A DNA stretch of 64,000 bases from Marinomonas primoryensis. GTDB lineage: Bacteria > Pseudomonadota > Gammaproteobacteria > Pseudomonadales > Marinomonadaceae. The notes beneath the pieces are model-generated. The model was not told the origin of the DNA. It saw only the letters and a list, made by a program, of their open reading frames with translations, and searched no databases. The stretch is from the NCBI RefSeq assembly GCF_013372285.1, contig NZ_CP054301.1, positions 2,287,001 to 2,351,000 of the forward strand, read 5' to 3'. Of this stretch, positions 1 through 8,061 are shown in pieces. The translations under genes and the position numbers were made by a program. Each line of letters begins with the position of its first letter. Position 1 is the first letter of the stretch.

Positions 1-554
1 CTGTTTACCGCTTTCAATCGACTCATCACAAGATTAATAACAACAGCAAAGTAAAAACATACACAGAGGAATACAGCGGTCAAAACAATACTTTGATCTG
101 GCGATGTCAAATACAGCCCTTTAGTGTTCAAAAATTCGCACACTAAAAACAGCACCACAGAACCCGCTACAACCCAATATTTAATGAAACGCTGGTCTGC
201 TCTAAACACGATAAAAGAATAGGCAATAACATTGACAAAAAGCCAATGAAAGCCGCTAGCGGAACCAAAGTAAAACAGACTAAGAATGGTTATTTGCCCG
301 ATTTTAACAATCGGCATCAAGAGTTGGGCGCGAGAGAAAAGCCCAATATAGTTATAACGCAAACCCACTAGACCAACGACCAGACCCATAAAGGAAAAAA
401 AGGCGATAGAAGGCATTTGGCGATAAAAAAACATAACAACCATGAACAAACAGCTAGCGCAGAACATAAGGTAAGAAAAATTTACAACATGCTTCTGATT
501 AAGGTCATTACCAAACTCATCGATAAAACCGAGGTTTAGGAGCTTTTTTGTCAT
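1..554 (-). CDS. Membrane protein, N-terminal part only (cut by the window edge)
   Basis: An open frame of 184 codons runs from an ATG at 554 to the window edge with no stop. The translated part starts MTKKLLNLGFIDEFGND and holds about five or six hydrophobic segments (for example around residues 28-43, 48-66, 82-96 and 130-146, and a last one near 160-175). This layout, a short cytosolic N-terminus followed by a compact multi-helix membrane block, is common ahead of GGDEF or class III adenylate/guanylate cyclase domains. The output domain would lie outside the window, so a signalling cyclase is only a guess. No clear Shine-Dalgarno precedes the start. Confidence 0.6.
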   Translation of the reverse strand, partial: MTKKLLNLGFIDEFGNDLNQKHVVNFSYLMFCASCLFMVVMFFYRQMPSIAFFSFMGLVVGLVGLRYNYIGLFSRAQLLMPIVKIGQITILSLFYFGSASGFHWLFVNVIAYSFIVFRADQRFIKYWVVAGSVVLFLVCEFLNTKGLYLTSPDQSIVLTAVFLCVCFYFAVVINLVMSRLKAVN

Positions 555-1054
555 TTTTTTTATTGAAAAAAACACAGTATTCCGCACTTATTGTCTGTAT
601 TAAAAGTAATCAAGCTTGAATCGCTATATTCGCCACTACATAGACTACTATAAAGTGAAAAATCACCTGCGTATTCTACAGAAAGCGATCCTTTTTTCCT
701 ATTAATTCAAACGATGAAAGCCGCTTTACTACAAAGATTGAAACCACTTAATACAATCAGTATAAAAAATAATGTTTAAAGACAAGTACATTGAATTTCC
801 GTATTCTAATCCACTGTTTCAAAAACACTTCTGGCATGGATATTGATTAAAACATTCGTAGCCTCAAGTAAAAGCCATTGAAAATACCGACCAACCGGTC
901 AAAAAATGAATTGAAACCAGCTAACTAGCGCACCACAAAAGGGCGAAAGAGCTATAACAGTGCAAGAACATAAAGTCTAGCCTAATCTGGAATTTGGCTT
1001 GAGCAGAACGAGCAGACGATTGACAACATCACAATCGTCTTAAATAAAATTTAA
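555..1054. other. Long non-coding region upstream of the purine transporter operon
   Basis: About 500 bases separate the divergent genes. I see no credible small gene. It contains a short inverted repeat GACC-AACC-GGTC at 889-900 that could be a regulator site, and a strong hairpin at 1014-1040 listed separately. I looked for the conserved core of a purine riboswitch and could not recognise it. Confidence 0.5.
1014..1040 (+). promoter_or_regulatory. Leader hairpin just before the purine ABC operon
   Basis: AGACGATTG at 1014-1022 is a perfect inverted match to CAATCGTCT at 1032-1040, with a 9-base loop. It is followed by an A/T-rich stretch and then the TTG start at 1055. It could be a leader terminator/attenuator, a protein-binding operator or an mRNA stability element. 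The T-run after it is interrupted, so it is not a textbook terminator. Confidence 0.5.
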
Positions 1055-2635
1055 TTGAATGCGAAAAAAGGTGCTGGAACATTGAAAATACACGACTCGG
1101 TATCACGCCTTGAGCTTGTAAACATCACGAAACAATACCCAGGTTGCCTTGCTAATGACAACATCAGTATCACCCTGATGCCAGGTGAAATTCATGCACT
1201 ATTAGGAGAGAACGGTGCAGGAAAAAGTACTTTGGTAAAAACCATTTATGGTGTCGTGGCACCGGATAAAGGTGACATCATATGGGATGGCAAAGAAGTC
1301 AGTATCAAATCCCCTTCTGTTGCTCGCGATTTAGGCATTGGAATGGTATTTCAACACTTCTCTTTATTTGAAACACTGACCGTCAGCCAAAATATAGAAT
1401 TGTGCTTAAGCCAAGTCCAATTGAGTAAAATAGGTGATTTAGCCGGTAGAATTACTCAGCTCTCTAAAGAGTATGGCTTAAATGTTAAACCAAGCCGATA
1501 TGTTCATTCACTTTCCATTGGTGAGAGACAACGAGTTGAAATCATGCGTTGCCTTGTCCAGTCGGTAAAATTGCTTATTTTAGATGAACCTACTTCTGTG
1601 CTAACACCACAAGAAGTGGCAGGGCTATTTGGCGTTCTACGAACACTGTCCAAGGAAGGCTGCAGCATTTTATTCATTAGTCATAAATTGCACGAAGTGA
1701 CAGAAGTTTGCCATAGAGCCACCATTCTTCGTGGAGGAAAAGTCGTCGACACCTGCGTTCCAAATGAAGAAACTCCCGCCTCTATTGCAAAAATGATGGT
1801 TGGCGATCTGGCCGAACAAGATGCTGGCTACGCAAAAAAAGAAGGCAAAGAAGACCTTCTCAGCGTCAACAACTTGTCTTTACCATCCAAACAACCTTTT
1901 GGCACAGCACTAAAAAATATCAATTTCGAATTGAAATCCGGTGAAATATTGGGCATTGCAGGAGTTGCTGGTAATGGTCAGGACGAACTCATGGCGATTA
2001 TCAGCGGTGAAGATAACCGCAATGTTAAGCGCGCACTTTCGCTTTGCGAACAAGATATTGGCCATTTACATGCTGGAGAACGCCGCAAGCTTGGTATGGC
2101 TTATGTACCTGAAGAACGCTTAGGCCGAGGCGCTGTTCCTGACATGAGTTTAACTGAAAATACACTACTAACTCACAGTGAAGGCTTTATAAAAAACGGG
2201 CTAGTCGAGTGGCAAAGCATTAAGACCTACACCACCGCACTCATTGCTAAATATAAGATCAAATGTCACGGTGAATTTTCAGAAGCCAAAAGCTTAAGTG
2301 GTGGCAACTTACAAAAATTCATCATGGGACGCGAAATCGGCCAAAATCCCAAAGTCCTTATTTGTGCACACCCAACATGGGGCGTCGATGTTGGTGCAGC
2401 TCTCGCCATCCATCAGGCGCTATTAGAACTTCGTGATCAAGGCGCAGCCATTCTGCTTGTTTCCGAAGACATAGACGAACTGTTCCTTTTAGCAGATCGA
2501 ATGTCTGCTGTTTGCGATGGTCATTTGTCTCCCGTGGTAAAAACACAAGACACCAACATAGACCAGATAGGCCAATGGATGGCCGGCACTTTTATCAACA
2601 CTAAAACGGCTCAAACATCAGAGGCCAAGGTATGA
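1055..2635 (+). CDS. Purine nucleoside ABC transporter, double ATPase subunit (YufO/NupO-type)
   Basis: A 526-residue protein with two ABC domains, the architecture of nucleoside (BMP-dependent) and sugar CUT2 importers. Domain 1 has Walker A GENGAGKST near residue 51, signature LSIGERQRVEI and Walker B LLILDEPTS. Domain 2 has a degenerate Walker A (GVAGNGQDE), signature LSGGNLQKF and an altered Walker B (CAHPTWGVDVG), as is usual in this family. It energises the two permeases that follow and overlaps the first by ATGA. The start is a TTG at 1055; another TTG at 1082, with an AGG about 10 bases upstream, is an alternative. The transported purine is inferred from the family and from the deaminase downstream. 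Confidence 0.9.
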   Translation: MNAKKGAGTLKIHDSVSRLELVNITKQYPGCLANDNISITLMPGEIHALLGENGAGKSTLVKTIYGVVAPDKGDIIWDGKEVSIKSPSVARDLGIGMVFQHFSLFETLTVSQNIELCLSQVQLSKIGDLAGRITQLSKEYGLNVKPSRYVHSLSIGERQRVEIMRCLVQSVKLLILDEPTSVLTPQEVAGLFGVLRTLSKEGCSILFISHKLHEVTEVCHRATILRGGKVVDTCVPNEETPASIAKMMVGDLAEQDAGYAKKEGKEDLLSVNNLSLPSKQPFGTALKNINFELKSGEILGIAGVAGNGQDELMAIISGEDNRNVKRALSLCEQDIGHLHAGERRKLGMAYVPEERLGRGAVPDMSLTENTLLTHSEGFIKNGLVEWQSIKTYTTALIAKYKIKCHGEFSEAKSLSGGNLQKFIMGREIGQNPKVLICAHPTWGVDVGAALAIHQALLELRDQGAAILLVSEDIDELFLLADRMSAVCDGHLSPVVKTQDTNIDQIGQWMAGTFINTKTAQTSEAKV

Positions 2636-3699
2636 TCCGCATTCAAGCTCGCACCGAGCCAAGTTCTTTGATGAAAGTTGTCTCCCCACTGCTTGCCATC
2701 GCATTAACCTTAATTTTTGGCTGCATTTTATTCTCAGCCATTGGTAAGTCGCCTTCTCAAGCCTTACATGTACTCTTAATTGCACCTTTGGCAGACAGTT
2801 ACAATATTGGTGAGATGTTCGTGAAAATGGCACCACTACTACTTTGTGCCGTTGGCTTATCACTATGCTACCGAGCTAATATGTGGAACATCGGCGCAGA
2901 AGGACAATTACTCGCTGGTGCGTTAGGCGGTTCTGCTATGGCGCTTTACTTTATCGATTCTGAATCTTCTTTTGCACTTCCTATCACTCTATTGGCTGGC
3001 ATTGCATCCGGCATGATTTGGGCCGCGATTCCGACTTTCTTAAAGTTGCGTTATAACTCGAACCTTATTTTAACCACCATTATGTTCAACTACATCGCCC
3101 TATACCTTCTTATTTGGGCCGTTCATGGACCACTAAGAGACCCTGAAGGCTTTGGTTTCCCAGAATCCGCCTTATTTTCTGACGCCACCTTACTGCCCAC
3201 ACTGTTTGAAAGCAGCCGAACACACCTCGGTATCGTTTTTGCTGTTTTATCCGGTGTTGTCGGTTGGTTTATTTTAAGTAAAACCCATCTGGGGTTTCAA
3301 ATACGCGTTTTTGGTGCAGACGAAGCGGCCACTCGCTACGCAGGATTTAGTAGCAAAAAAATAAGTTGGTTTGTCATGTTATTTGCTGGTGCTTTAGCAG
3401 GACTCGCCGGTGTCAGCGAAACTACTGGGCCGATCGGACAATTAGTACCTAATGTATCTCCTGGCTATGGCTACTCAGCCATCATTGTCGCCTATCTAGG
3501 AAGATTGCATCCTATCGGCGCCATTCTCGCAGCCGCTTTCATGGCGGTACTTTATATGGGCGGCGATCTAGCACAAATAGAAATGGGCATTCCCGTTGCC
3601 GTTGTCAGTATGTTTCAAGGCGTTTTATTATTCTTTCTCTTGGCATGTGATTTTTTTATCAACAATCGTCTCGCCTTTTCTAACCAAGCGACAAACTAG
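2632..3699 (+). CDS. Purine nucleoside ABC transporter, permease 1 (YufP/NupP-type)
   Basis: A 355-residue hydrophobic protein of the BPD_transp_2 family with about nine to ten membrane spans. The family-typical segment RANMWNIGAEGQLLAGALGG is visible near residues 81-100. It pairs with the next gene to form the membrane channel. Its ATG overlaps the ATPase stop as ATGA, which implies translational coupling. The longer N-terminal cytosolic segment compared with permease 2 is normal for the P subunit. Confidence 0.9.
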   Translation: MIRIQARTEPSSLMKVVSPLLAIALTLIFGCILFSAIGKSPSQALHVLLIAPLADSYNIGEMFVKMAPLLLCAVGLSLCYRANMWNIGAEGQLLAGALGGSAMALYFIDSESSFALPITLLAGIASGMIWAAIPTFLKLRYNSNLILTTIMFNYIALYLLIWAVHGPLRDPEGFGFPESALFSDATLLPTLFESSRTHLGIVFAVLSGVVGWFILSKTHLGFQIRVFGADEAATRYAGFSSKKISWFVMLFAGALAGLAGVSETTGPIGQLVPNVSPGYGYSAIIVAYLGRLHPIGAILAAAFMAVLYMGGDLAQIEMGIPVAVVSMFQGVLLFFLLACDFFINNRLAFSNQATN

Positions 3700-3708
3700 G
3701 AGCACACT

Positions 3709-4641
3709 TTGGACTCGGATCTAATCGTACAAATCTTGTTTGCCGCCATCAAAACCGGCACACCACTTCTCTTTATTGCATTAGGTGAGGTTATTTGTGA
3801 AAAATCTGGCGCACTCAACCTCGGCCAAGAAGGCATGATGTTAATGGGCGCTGTTGTTGGTTTTTTAGCCGCCTACGGAACAGGAAGCGCTGGATTAGGC
3901 GTTCTCGCCGCCATGTTAATGGGCTGCCTTATGAGCCTTATTTTTGCCGTACTCGTACTTCACCTAGGGGCAAATCAAGTGGCTACAGGCCTTGCCTTAA
4001 CTATTTTTGGTACCGGATTGAGCGCGTTTATAGGTTCTGGTGTCGTTGGTCAAACGGTTCAAGGATTCCAACCTATCGCTGTTCCATTTTTATCTGACAT
4101 TCCATTCTTGGGTCGCATATTGTTTAGCCATGACATCTTGGTGTATTTATCATTTGTCATGACCTTTGCGCTCATTTTTGTTGTGAATAAAACTCGTATC
4201 GGCCTCGTTCTCAAAGCTGTCGGCGAAAACCCTCACGCTGCCAACGCCATCGGTATAAAGGTGCTAAGAGTACGCTATTTAGCCGTCATGTTTGGCGGCG
4301 TTATGGCGGGGATATCAGGCGCCTATATGTCTCTTGTTTACACCCCCATGTGGGTTGAAAATATGACCGCCGGCCGCGGTTGGATTGCCCTAGCCCTAGT
4401 TGTTTTTGCGTCGTGGCGCGTAGGACGAATCATGCTGGGGGCCTATTTATTCGGATTGGCCAGTATTATGCATTTGGTACTGCAAGGGTTAGGCTGGTCG
4501 ATTTCGCCAAACCTACTCGCCATGATGCCTTATGTAGCAACCGTTATTGTTATGGTCATCATCAGCGCAGATCAGTTTAAAGAAAAACTGCTCGCCCCTC
4601 GGTCTTTAGGCAAACCCTTTGACCCGAGAAACATGGCTTAG
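3709..4641 (+). CDS. Purine nucleoside ABC transporter, permease 2 (YufQ/NupQ-type)
   Basis: A 310-residue BPD_transp_2 membrane protein with the segment EKSGALNLGQEGMMLMGA near residue 30, conserved in the Q subunit of nucleoside importers. The start is a TTG at 3709 preceded by AGGAG at 3698-3702, a strong Shine-Dalgarno that decides the start even though the codon is rare. It follows permease 1 by 9 bases and completes the heterodimeric channel. Confidence 0.9.
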   Translation: MDSDLIVQILFAAIKTGTPLLFIALGEVICEKSGALNLGQEGMMLMGAVVGFLAAYGTGSAGLGVLAAMLMGCLMSLIFAVLVLHLGANQVATGLALTIFGTGLSAFIGSGVVGQTVQGFQPIAVPFLSDIPFLGRILFSHDILVYLSFVMTFALIFVVNKTRIGLVLKAVGENPHAANAIGIKVLRVRYLAVMFGGVMAGISGAYMSLVYTPMWVENMTAGRGWIALALVVFASWRVGRIMLGAYLFGLASIMHLVLQGLGWSISPNLLAMMPYVATVIVMVIISADQFKEKLLAPRSLGKPFDPRNMA

Positions 4642-4711
4642 AATTTAGATTTAAACCCTAATTTTTCAACATTACATAAAAAAATGCCTTCGGGCACAAA
4701 AGGAGCTAAAA

Positions 4712-5779
4712 ATGAAATTTAAAAGTTTACTGGTAAGCCTAGGACTTTTGGCTGGAGCAAGCTTTGCTCAAGCAGAAGACCCGTTAAAAATTGGCTTTGT
4801 CTATGTTGGGCCTGTTGGTGATTTAGGCTGGAGTTACGAACACGATATGGGGCGTAAAGGCCTTGAAGAACATTTCGGTGATAAGGTGAAAACTACTTTC
4901 GTTGAAAACGTACCAGAAGGCGCAGACGCTGAGCGAGTTATCACTCAATTGGCAAAAGCAGGAAATGATCTTATTTTCACCACGTCTTTCGGCTTTATGA
5001 ACCCAACCGTAAAAGTAGCAAAACGCTTCCCTAACGTGACATTCGAACACGCTACTGGCTATAAACTGTCTAAAAACTTAGGCACTTACACACTTCGCAC
5101 TTATGAAGGTCGTTATGTCTCAGGCGTAACGGCAGGCATGATGACGAAAACCAACACCATTGGTTACATTGGCTCATTCCCAATACCTGAAGTTATTCGT
5201 GATATTAACGCTGTTTACATGGGCGCAAAAAGCGTTAATCCTGATGTGAAGATAAAAATTGTTTGGGCGAACACTTGGTACGATCCAGGCAAAGAAACCG
5301 ATGCTGCCAATGCACTAATGGACCAAGGTGTTGATGTGATGCTACAGCATACAGACAGTCCAGCTCCGCTTATTGCCGCTGAAAAACGTGGTTTACGCGC
5401 TATTGGTCAAGCCTCTGATCAGAGTAAATTCGCGCCAAATGCTCACATTTTTTCTGTTCGCGATAACTGGACACCTTATTACGTCAAAACCACACAAGCG
5501 GTTATGGACGGGAAATGGAAGTCACAAGATTTCTGGGGTGGTTTTCAGGATGACATGCTAACACTGGCGTCTATTAACCCAAATCTTCCTAAAGATGTTC
5601 GTGCTAAAATTGATGCGACCTACGCCATGATCAAATCCGGCGAATTCAAACCATTCACTGGCCCAATCAAAGACAACAAAGGCAACATCGCCGTTCCTGC
5701 TAACCATTCGTTAACAGACGTAGAGCTTGCTAAAGTAAATTGGTACGTAGAAGGCATTACCGACGAAATTCCTCGTTAA
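4712..5779 (+). CDS. BMP-family substrate-binding protein for purine nucleosides/bases
   Basis: A 355-residue periplasmic protein of the Med/BMP (PnrA-like) family. Residues 1-21 form a classical signal peptide (cleavage after ASFAQA); there is no lipobox, so it should be free in the periplasm. The mature start DPLKIGFVYVGPVGDLGW and the later motif IGYIGSFPIPEV fit the family. AAAGGAG lies just upstream of the ATG. It is the last transport gene of the operon and is followed by a hairpin at 5785-5813. It most likely delivers nucleosides or nucleobases to the permeases. Confidence 0.9.
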   Translation: MKFKSLLVSLGLLAGASFAQAEDPLKIGFVYVGPVGDLGWSYEHDMGRKGLEEHFGDKVKTTFVENVPEGADAERVITQLAKAGNDLIFTTSFGFMNPTVKVAKRFPNVTFEHATGYKLSKNLGTYTLRTYEGRYVSGVTAGMMTKTNTIGYIGSFPIPEVIRDINAVYMGAKSVNPDVKIKIVWANTWYDPGKETDAANALMDQGVDVMLQHTDSPAPLIAAEKRGLRAIGQASDQSKFAPNAHIFSVRDNWTPYYVKTTQAVMDGKWKSQDFWGGFQDDMLTLASINPNLPKDVRAKIDATYAMIKSGEFKPFTGPIKDNKGNIAVPANHSLTDVELAKVNWYVEGITDEIPR

Positions 5780-5784
5780 TCCTT

Positions 5785-5813
5785 ATATACAGCCAGCGGC
5801 GCTGGCTGTATAT
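5785..5813 (+). terminator. Hairpin after the purine transporter operon
   Basis: ATATACAGCCAGC at 5785-5797 pairs perfectly with GCTGGCTGTATAT at 5801-5813 around a GGC loop, 5 bases after the binding-protein stop. The tail is CCCCCGTTTTC rather than a clean T-run, so it may terminate partially or protect the upstream mRNA. Confidence 0.7.
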
Positions 5814-5930
5814 TCCCCCGTTTTCGAATCGTGATATCAACCTACGAACACCCTTTCTTTTCATCTTAGTGTTTATTGCTATATTTAAGAATTAAACACA
5901 GCATTAATACAGCCAAATAAAGGTAATACT

Positions 5931-6947
5931 ATGGACACAACTGACACACTGATCGAACTTTCAAAGACAATGCCGAAGACCGAACTTCACTTACACATTG
6001 AAGGCACCTTTGAGCCCGAACAGATGTTTGCCATAGCACAACGCAACCAAGTTAAATTGAAATACGACACAGTAGAAGCTCTTAAAGCGGCCTATCAATT
6101 TACCAACCTACAAGATTTCCTAGACCTATACTATCAAGGTATGTCCGTACTGCTTCATGAAGCCGACTTTTACGAGCTAACCATGGCGTATTTGGAAAAA
6201 GTGCACAGCGAAAACGTCGTTCATGTGGAAATTTTTTTCGACCCACAGGGCCACCTATCTCGCGACATACCATTCGACGTGCAGATAAAAGGCATTTATA
6301 ACGCGCTTCAAGACGCCCAACTAAAATGGGGTATGACCTCTAAACTTATTATGTCTTTTCTGCGCCACCTGAGTGAAGAAAGTGCCTTTGAAACACTTGA
6401 ACACGCAAAACCCTTCCTTAACTGGATTGATGGTGTTGGCCTAGACAGCTCGGAACTTGGTCATCCGCCAGAAAAATTCTTACGTGTTTTCGAAGTCTGT
6501 AAAAACCTCGGCTTAAAAGTAACCGCTCACGCGGGAGAAGAAGGACCGCCAGATTATGTCTGGCAAGCCATAAATCAAATCGGTGTGGACAGAATAGATC
6601 ACGGCAATAGAGCACTGGAAGACGTTAAGCTCATCGAAGAAATCAAAAAACGAGACCTAACACTAACCGTTTGCCCACTTTCTAATCTAAAGCTTTGTGT
6701 CGTTAATGACATGAAAGATCATCCAATAAAACACATGCTGAAACTCGGCCTACACGCAACAGTCAATTCTGATGATCCAGCGTATTTTGGCGGCTATATG
6801 AATGACAACTATGCATCTTTAATCCGCCGTACCGGCATCAACAAAGAAGAATTGCTGCAACTGGCCAAAAATGGCATCACTGGCAGCTGGATGAAAAACA
6901 CCACAAAAGAAAAACACTTAAAACAGCTGCACGCCCTCTTCAAATAA
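5931..6947 (+). CDS. Adenine deaminase (adenosine-deaminase superfamily, PA0148-like)
   Basis: A 338-residue metal-dependent amidohydrolase. Metal ligands are visible as HLH (H20, H22), HAGEEGPP near residue 200, and SDDP near residue 278. The RIDHGNRA segment is also present. Many pipelines would call it add (adenosine deaminase). The segments FFDPQGH, LDSSELGHPP, TVCPLSNLKLCV and NSDDPAYFGGY match the proteobacterial adenine aminohydrolase branch typified by Pseudomonas PA0148, so adenine to hypoxanthine is the better call. It stands 150 bases after the purine importer, which suggests import followed by deamination. GGTAA lies upstream of the ATG. Confidence 0.85.
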   Translation: MDTTDTLIELSKTMPKTELHLHIEGTFEPEQMFAIAQRNQVKLKYDTVEALKAAYQFTNLQDFLDLYYQGMSVLLHEADFYELTMAYLEKVHSENVVHVEIFFDPQGHLSRDIPFDVQIKGIYNALQDAQLKWGMTSKLIMSFLRHLSEESAFETLEHAKPFLNWIDGVGLDSSELGHPPEKFLRVFEVCKNLGLKVTAHAGEEGPPDYVWQAINQIGVDRIDHGNRALEDVKLIEEIKKRDLTLTVCPLSNLKLCVVNDMKDHPIKHMLKLGLHATVNSDDPAYFGGYMNDNYASLIRRTGINKEELLQLAKNGITGSWMKNTTKEKHLKQLHALFK

Positions 6948-6987
6948 ATAACCCCGGTTACATTTAGTCGCCTTACGGAAACGCCTT

Positions 6988-7016
6988 AAAAAGAATGATC
7001 GGCAATCATTCTTTTT
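6988..7016 (+). terminator. Rho-independent terminator after the adenine deaminase gene
   Basis: AAAAAGAATGAT (6988-6999) and ATCATTCTTTTT (7005-7016) form a perfect stem with a five-base loop and a T-run, 40 bases past the stop. The A-rich left arm makes it potentially bidirectional. Confidence 0.9.
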
Positions 7017-7072
7017 AATCTCTCAATTTTATTATGGTAAGATTCGCTTTTTTAAACTACCGAGCCCTATCC

Positions 7073-7441
7073 ATGTCAAATACACTCGCCATTGATGATA
7101 GCTTTTACCGTCTAACAAGCAGCGAACGCTACGATCAGGTTCTACAACTGATCAAAAAGTCGCAATCCATCTGGGCGCTTGCCGATGCAGAGGGATGCTT
7201 AATCATCGATCTTGGTACCGATAAAGTATTACCAATTTGGCCAACAGAAGCGCTCGCATCTGGTTGGGGTGAAAAAGATCACGAAGGATTCAAAGGTCTA
7301 GAAATAAGCGCGACTGACTGGTCAAAAAAATGGCTGCCAGGCATGCAAAACGACAAATTCTCTGTGGGTGTTGCTCCAAACCTTGCCGGTGAATGCATCG
7401 TTTCTTCTGCTGAAGAACATGCGGCCGACCTACAAAAATAG
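7073..7441 (+). CDS. DUF2750 family protein
   Basis: A 122-residue soluble protein of unknown function. The segment IWALADAEGCLIIDL followed by LPIWPTEALASGWG is the hallmark of DUF2750 proteins. No catalytic residues can be proposed. An in-frame ATG at 7034 would add 13 residues (MVRFAFLNYRALS). I prefer MSNTLAIDDSFYRLT because it gives the usual family length, although neither start has a convincing Shine-Dalgarno. It sits alone between the deaminase terminator and the DUF2946 gene. Confidence 0.75.
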   Translation: MSNTLAIDDSFYRLTSSERYDQVLQLIKKSQSIWALADAEGCLIIDLGTDKVLPIWPTEALASGWGEKDHEGFKGLEISATDWSKKWLPGMQNDKFSVGVAPNLAGECIVSSAEEHAADLQK

Positions 7442-7474
7442 TGTCTTTTCTTGTAAAAAAGAACCGGACGCATT

Positions 7475-7951
7475 ATGCATTTCCAATTAAAACGGCCTAA
7501 CACGCCAAGCAAACGCACACAATTTACTGTGTGCGTTTGCTTGCTTGCCGTTTTTCTTATTTATTTCGCCCCTCTCTACTCGCAAGTAGCCAAGACCCTC
7601 TCGCCCAAGCCAACGATCATAAAAAACATGGCTATGAAAGTCATGATGACGGAGAACATGTCGACGGCGGGACACGACCACTCTCAAATGATGTCTCAAA
7701 AAGCAAGCAACAGCTCAGCTCATGACGGCCATCATGGACACCACGCAGAGGGAGAAAGCACCAACGTCTTAGAAGCCTGTGGCTATTGCTCACTTCTCTT
7801 TCATTTGAACTGGATCGATGCCAAAACCTTCGAACTGATTCCGCTCACACAAAGTCACTATCCCACGATAGTCACGATGACCATTTCGCACACATACTCT
7901 GTGCCTTTCACTTCGATCCAGCCCAGAGCGCCGCCCGCCATAACAACCTAA
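7475..7951 (+). CDS. DUF2946 family, histidine-rich exported or membrane-anchored protein
   Basis: A 158-residue protein with an N-terminal hydrophobic segment (about residues 20-38, VCVCLLAVFLIYFAPLYS). A His/Met-rich stretch follows at about 52-90 (HDHSQMM, HDGHHGHHAEGE), and then the conserved ACGYCSLL motif. DUF2946 genes are often next to copper or TonB-linked genes; the His/Met-rich stretch suggests metal binding, which is inference. It precedes a PepSY membrane protein on the same strand. An exceptional 15-bp inverted repeat lies inside its first codons (7507-7542). Confidence 0.75.
   Translation: MHFQLKRPNTPSKRTQFTVCVCLLAVFLIYFAPLYSQVAKTLSPKPTIIKNMAMKVMMTENMSTAGHDHSQMMSQKASNSSAHDGHHGHHAEGESTNVLEACGYCSLLFHLNWIDAKTFELIPLTQSHYPTIVTMTISHTYSVPFTSIQPRAPPAITT
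7507..7542. repeat. Perfect 15-bp inverted repeat inside the start of the DUF2946 gene
   Basis: AAGCAAACGCACACA (7507-7521) and TGTGTGCGTTTGCTT (7528-7542) are perfect reverse complements around the loop ATTTAC. The repeat covers codons 11-23 of the gene and is followed by GCTTGCCGTTTTTCTT. An mRNA hairpin of this strength 32 bases after the start codon should affect translation or terminate transcripts from upstream. Confidence 0.85.
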
Positions 7952-8061
7952 CCCACCAAACACCACACGACGTTAATTATTCTGTTTGAAACACAGAATG
8001 ATTACCTACCCGTGCGTTTTTATCACTTTAGAAAAGTGAGCTTAAGCTCAGAGGCGTTGTT

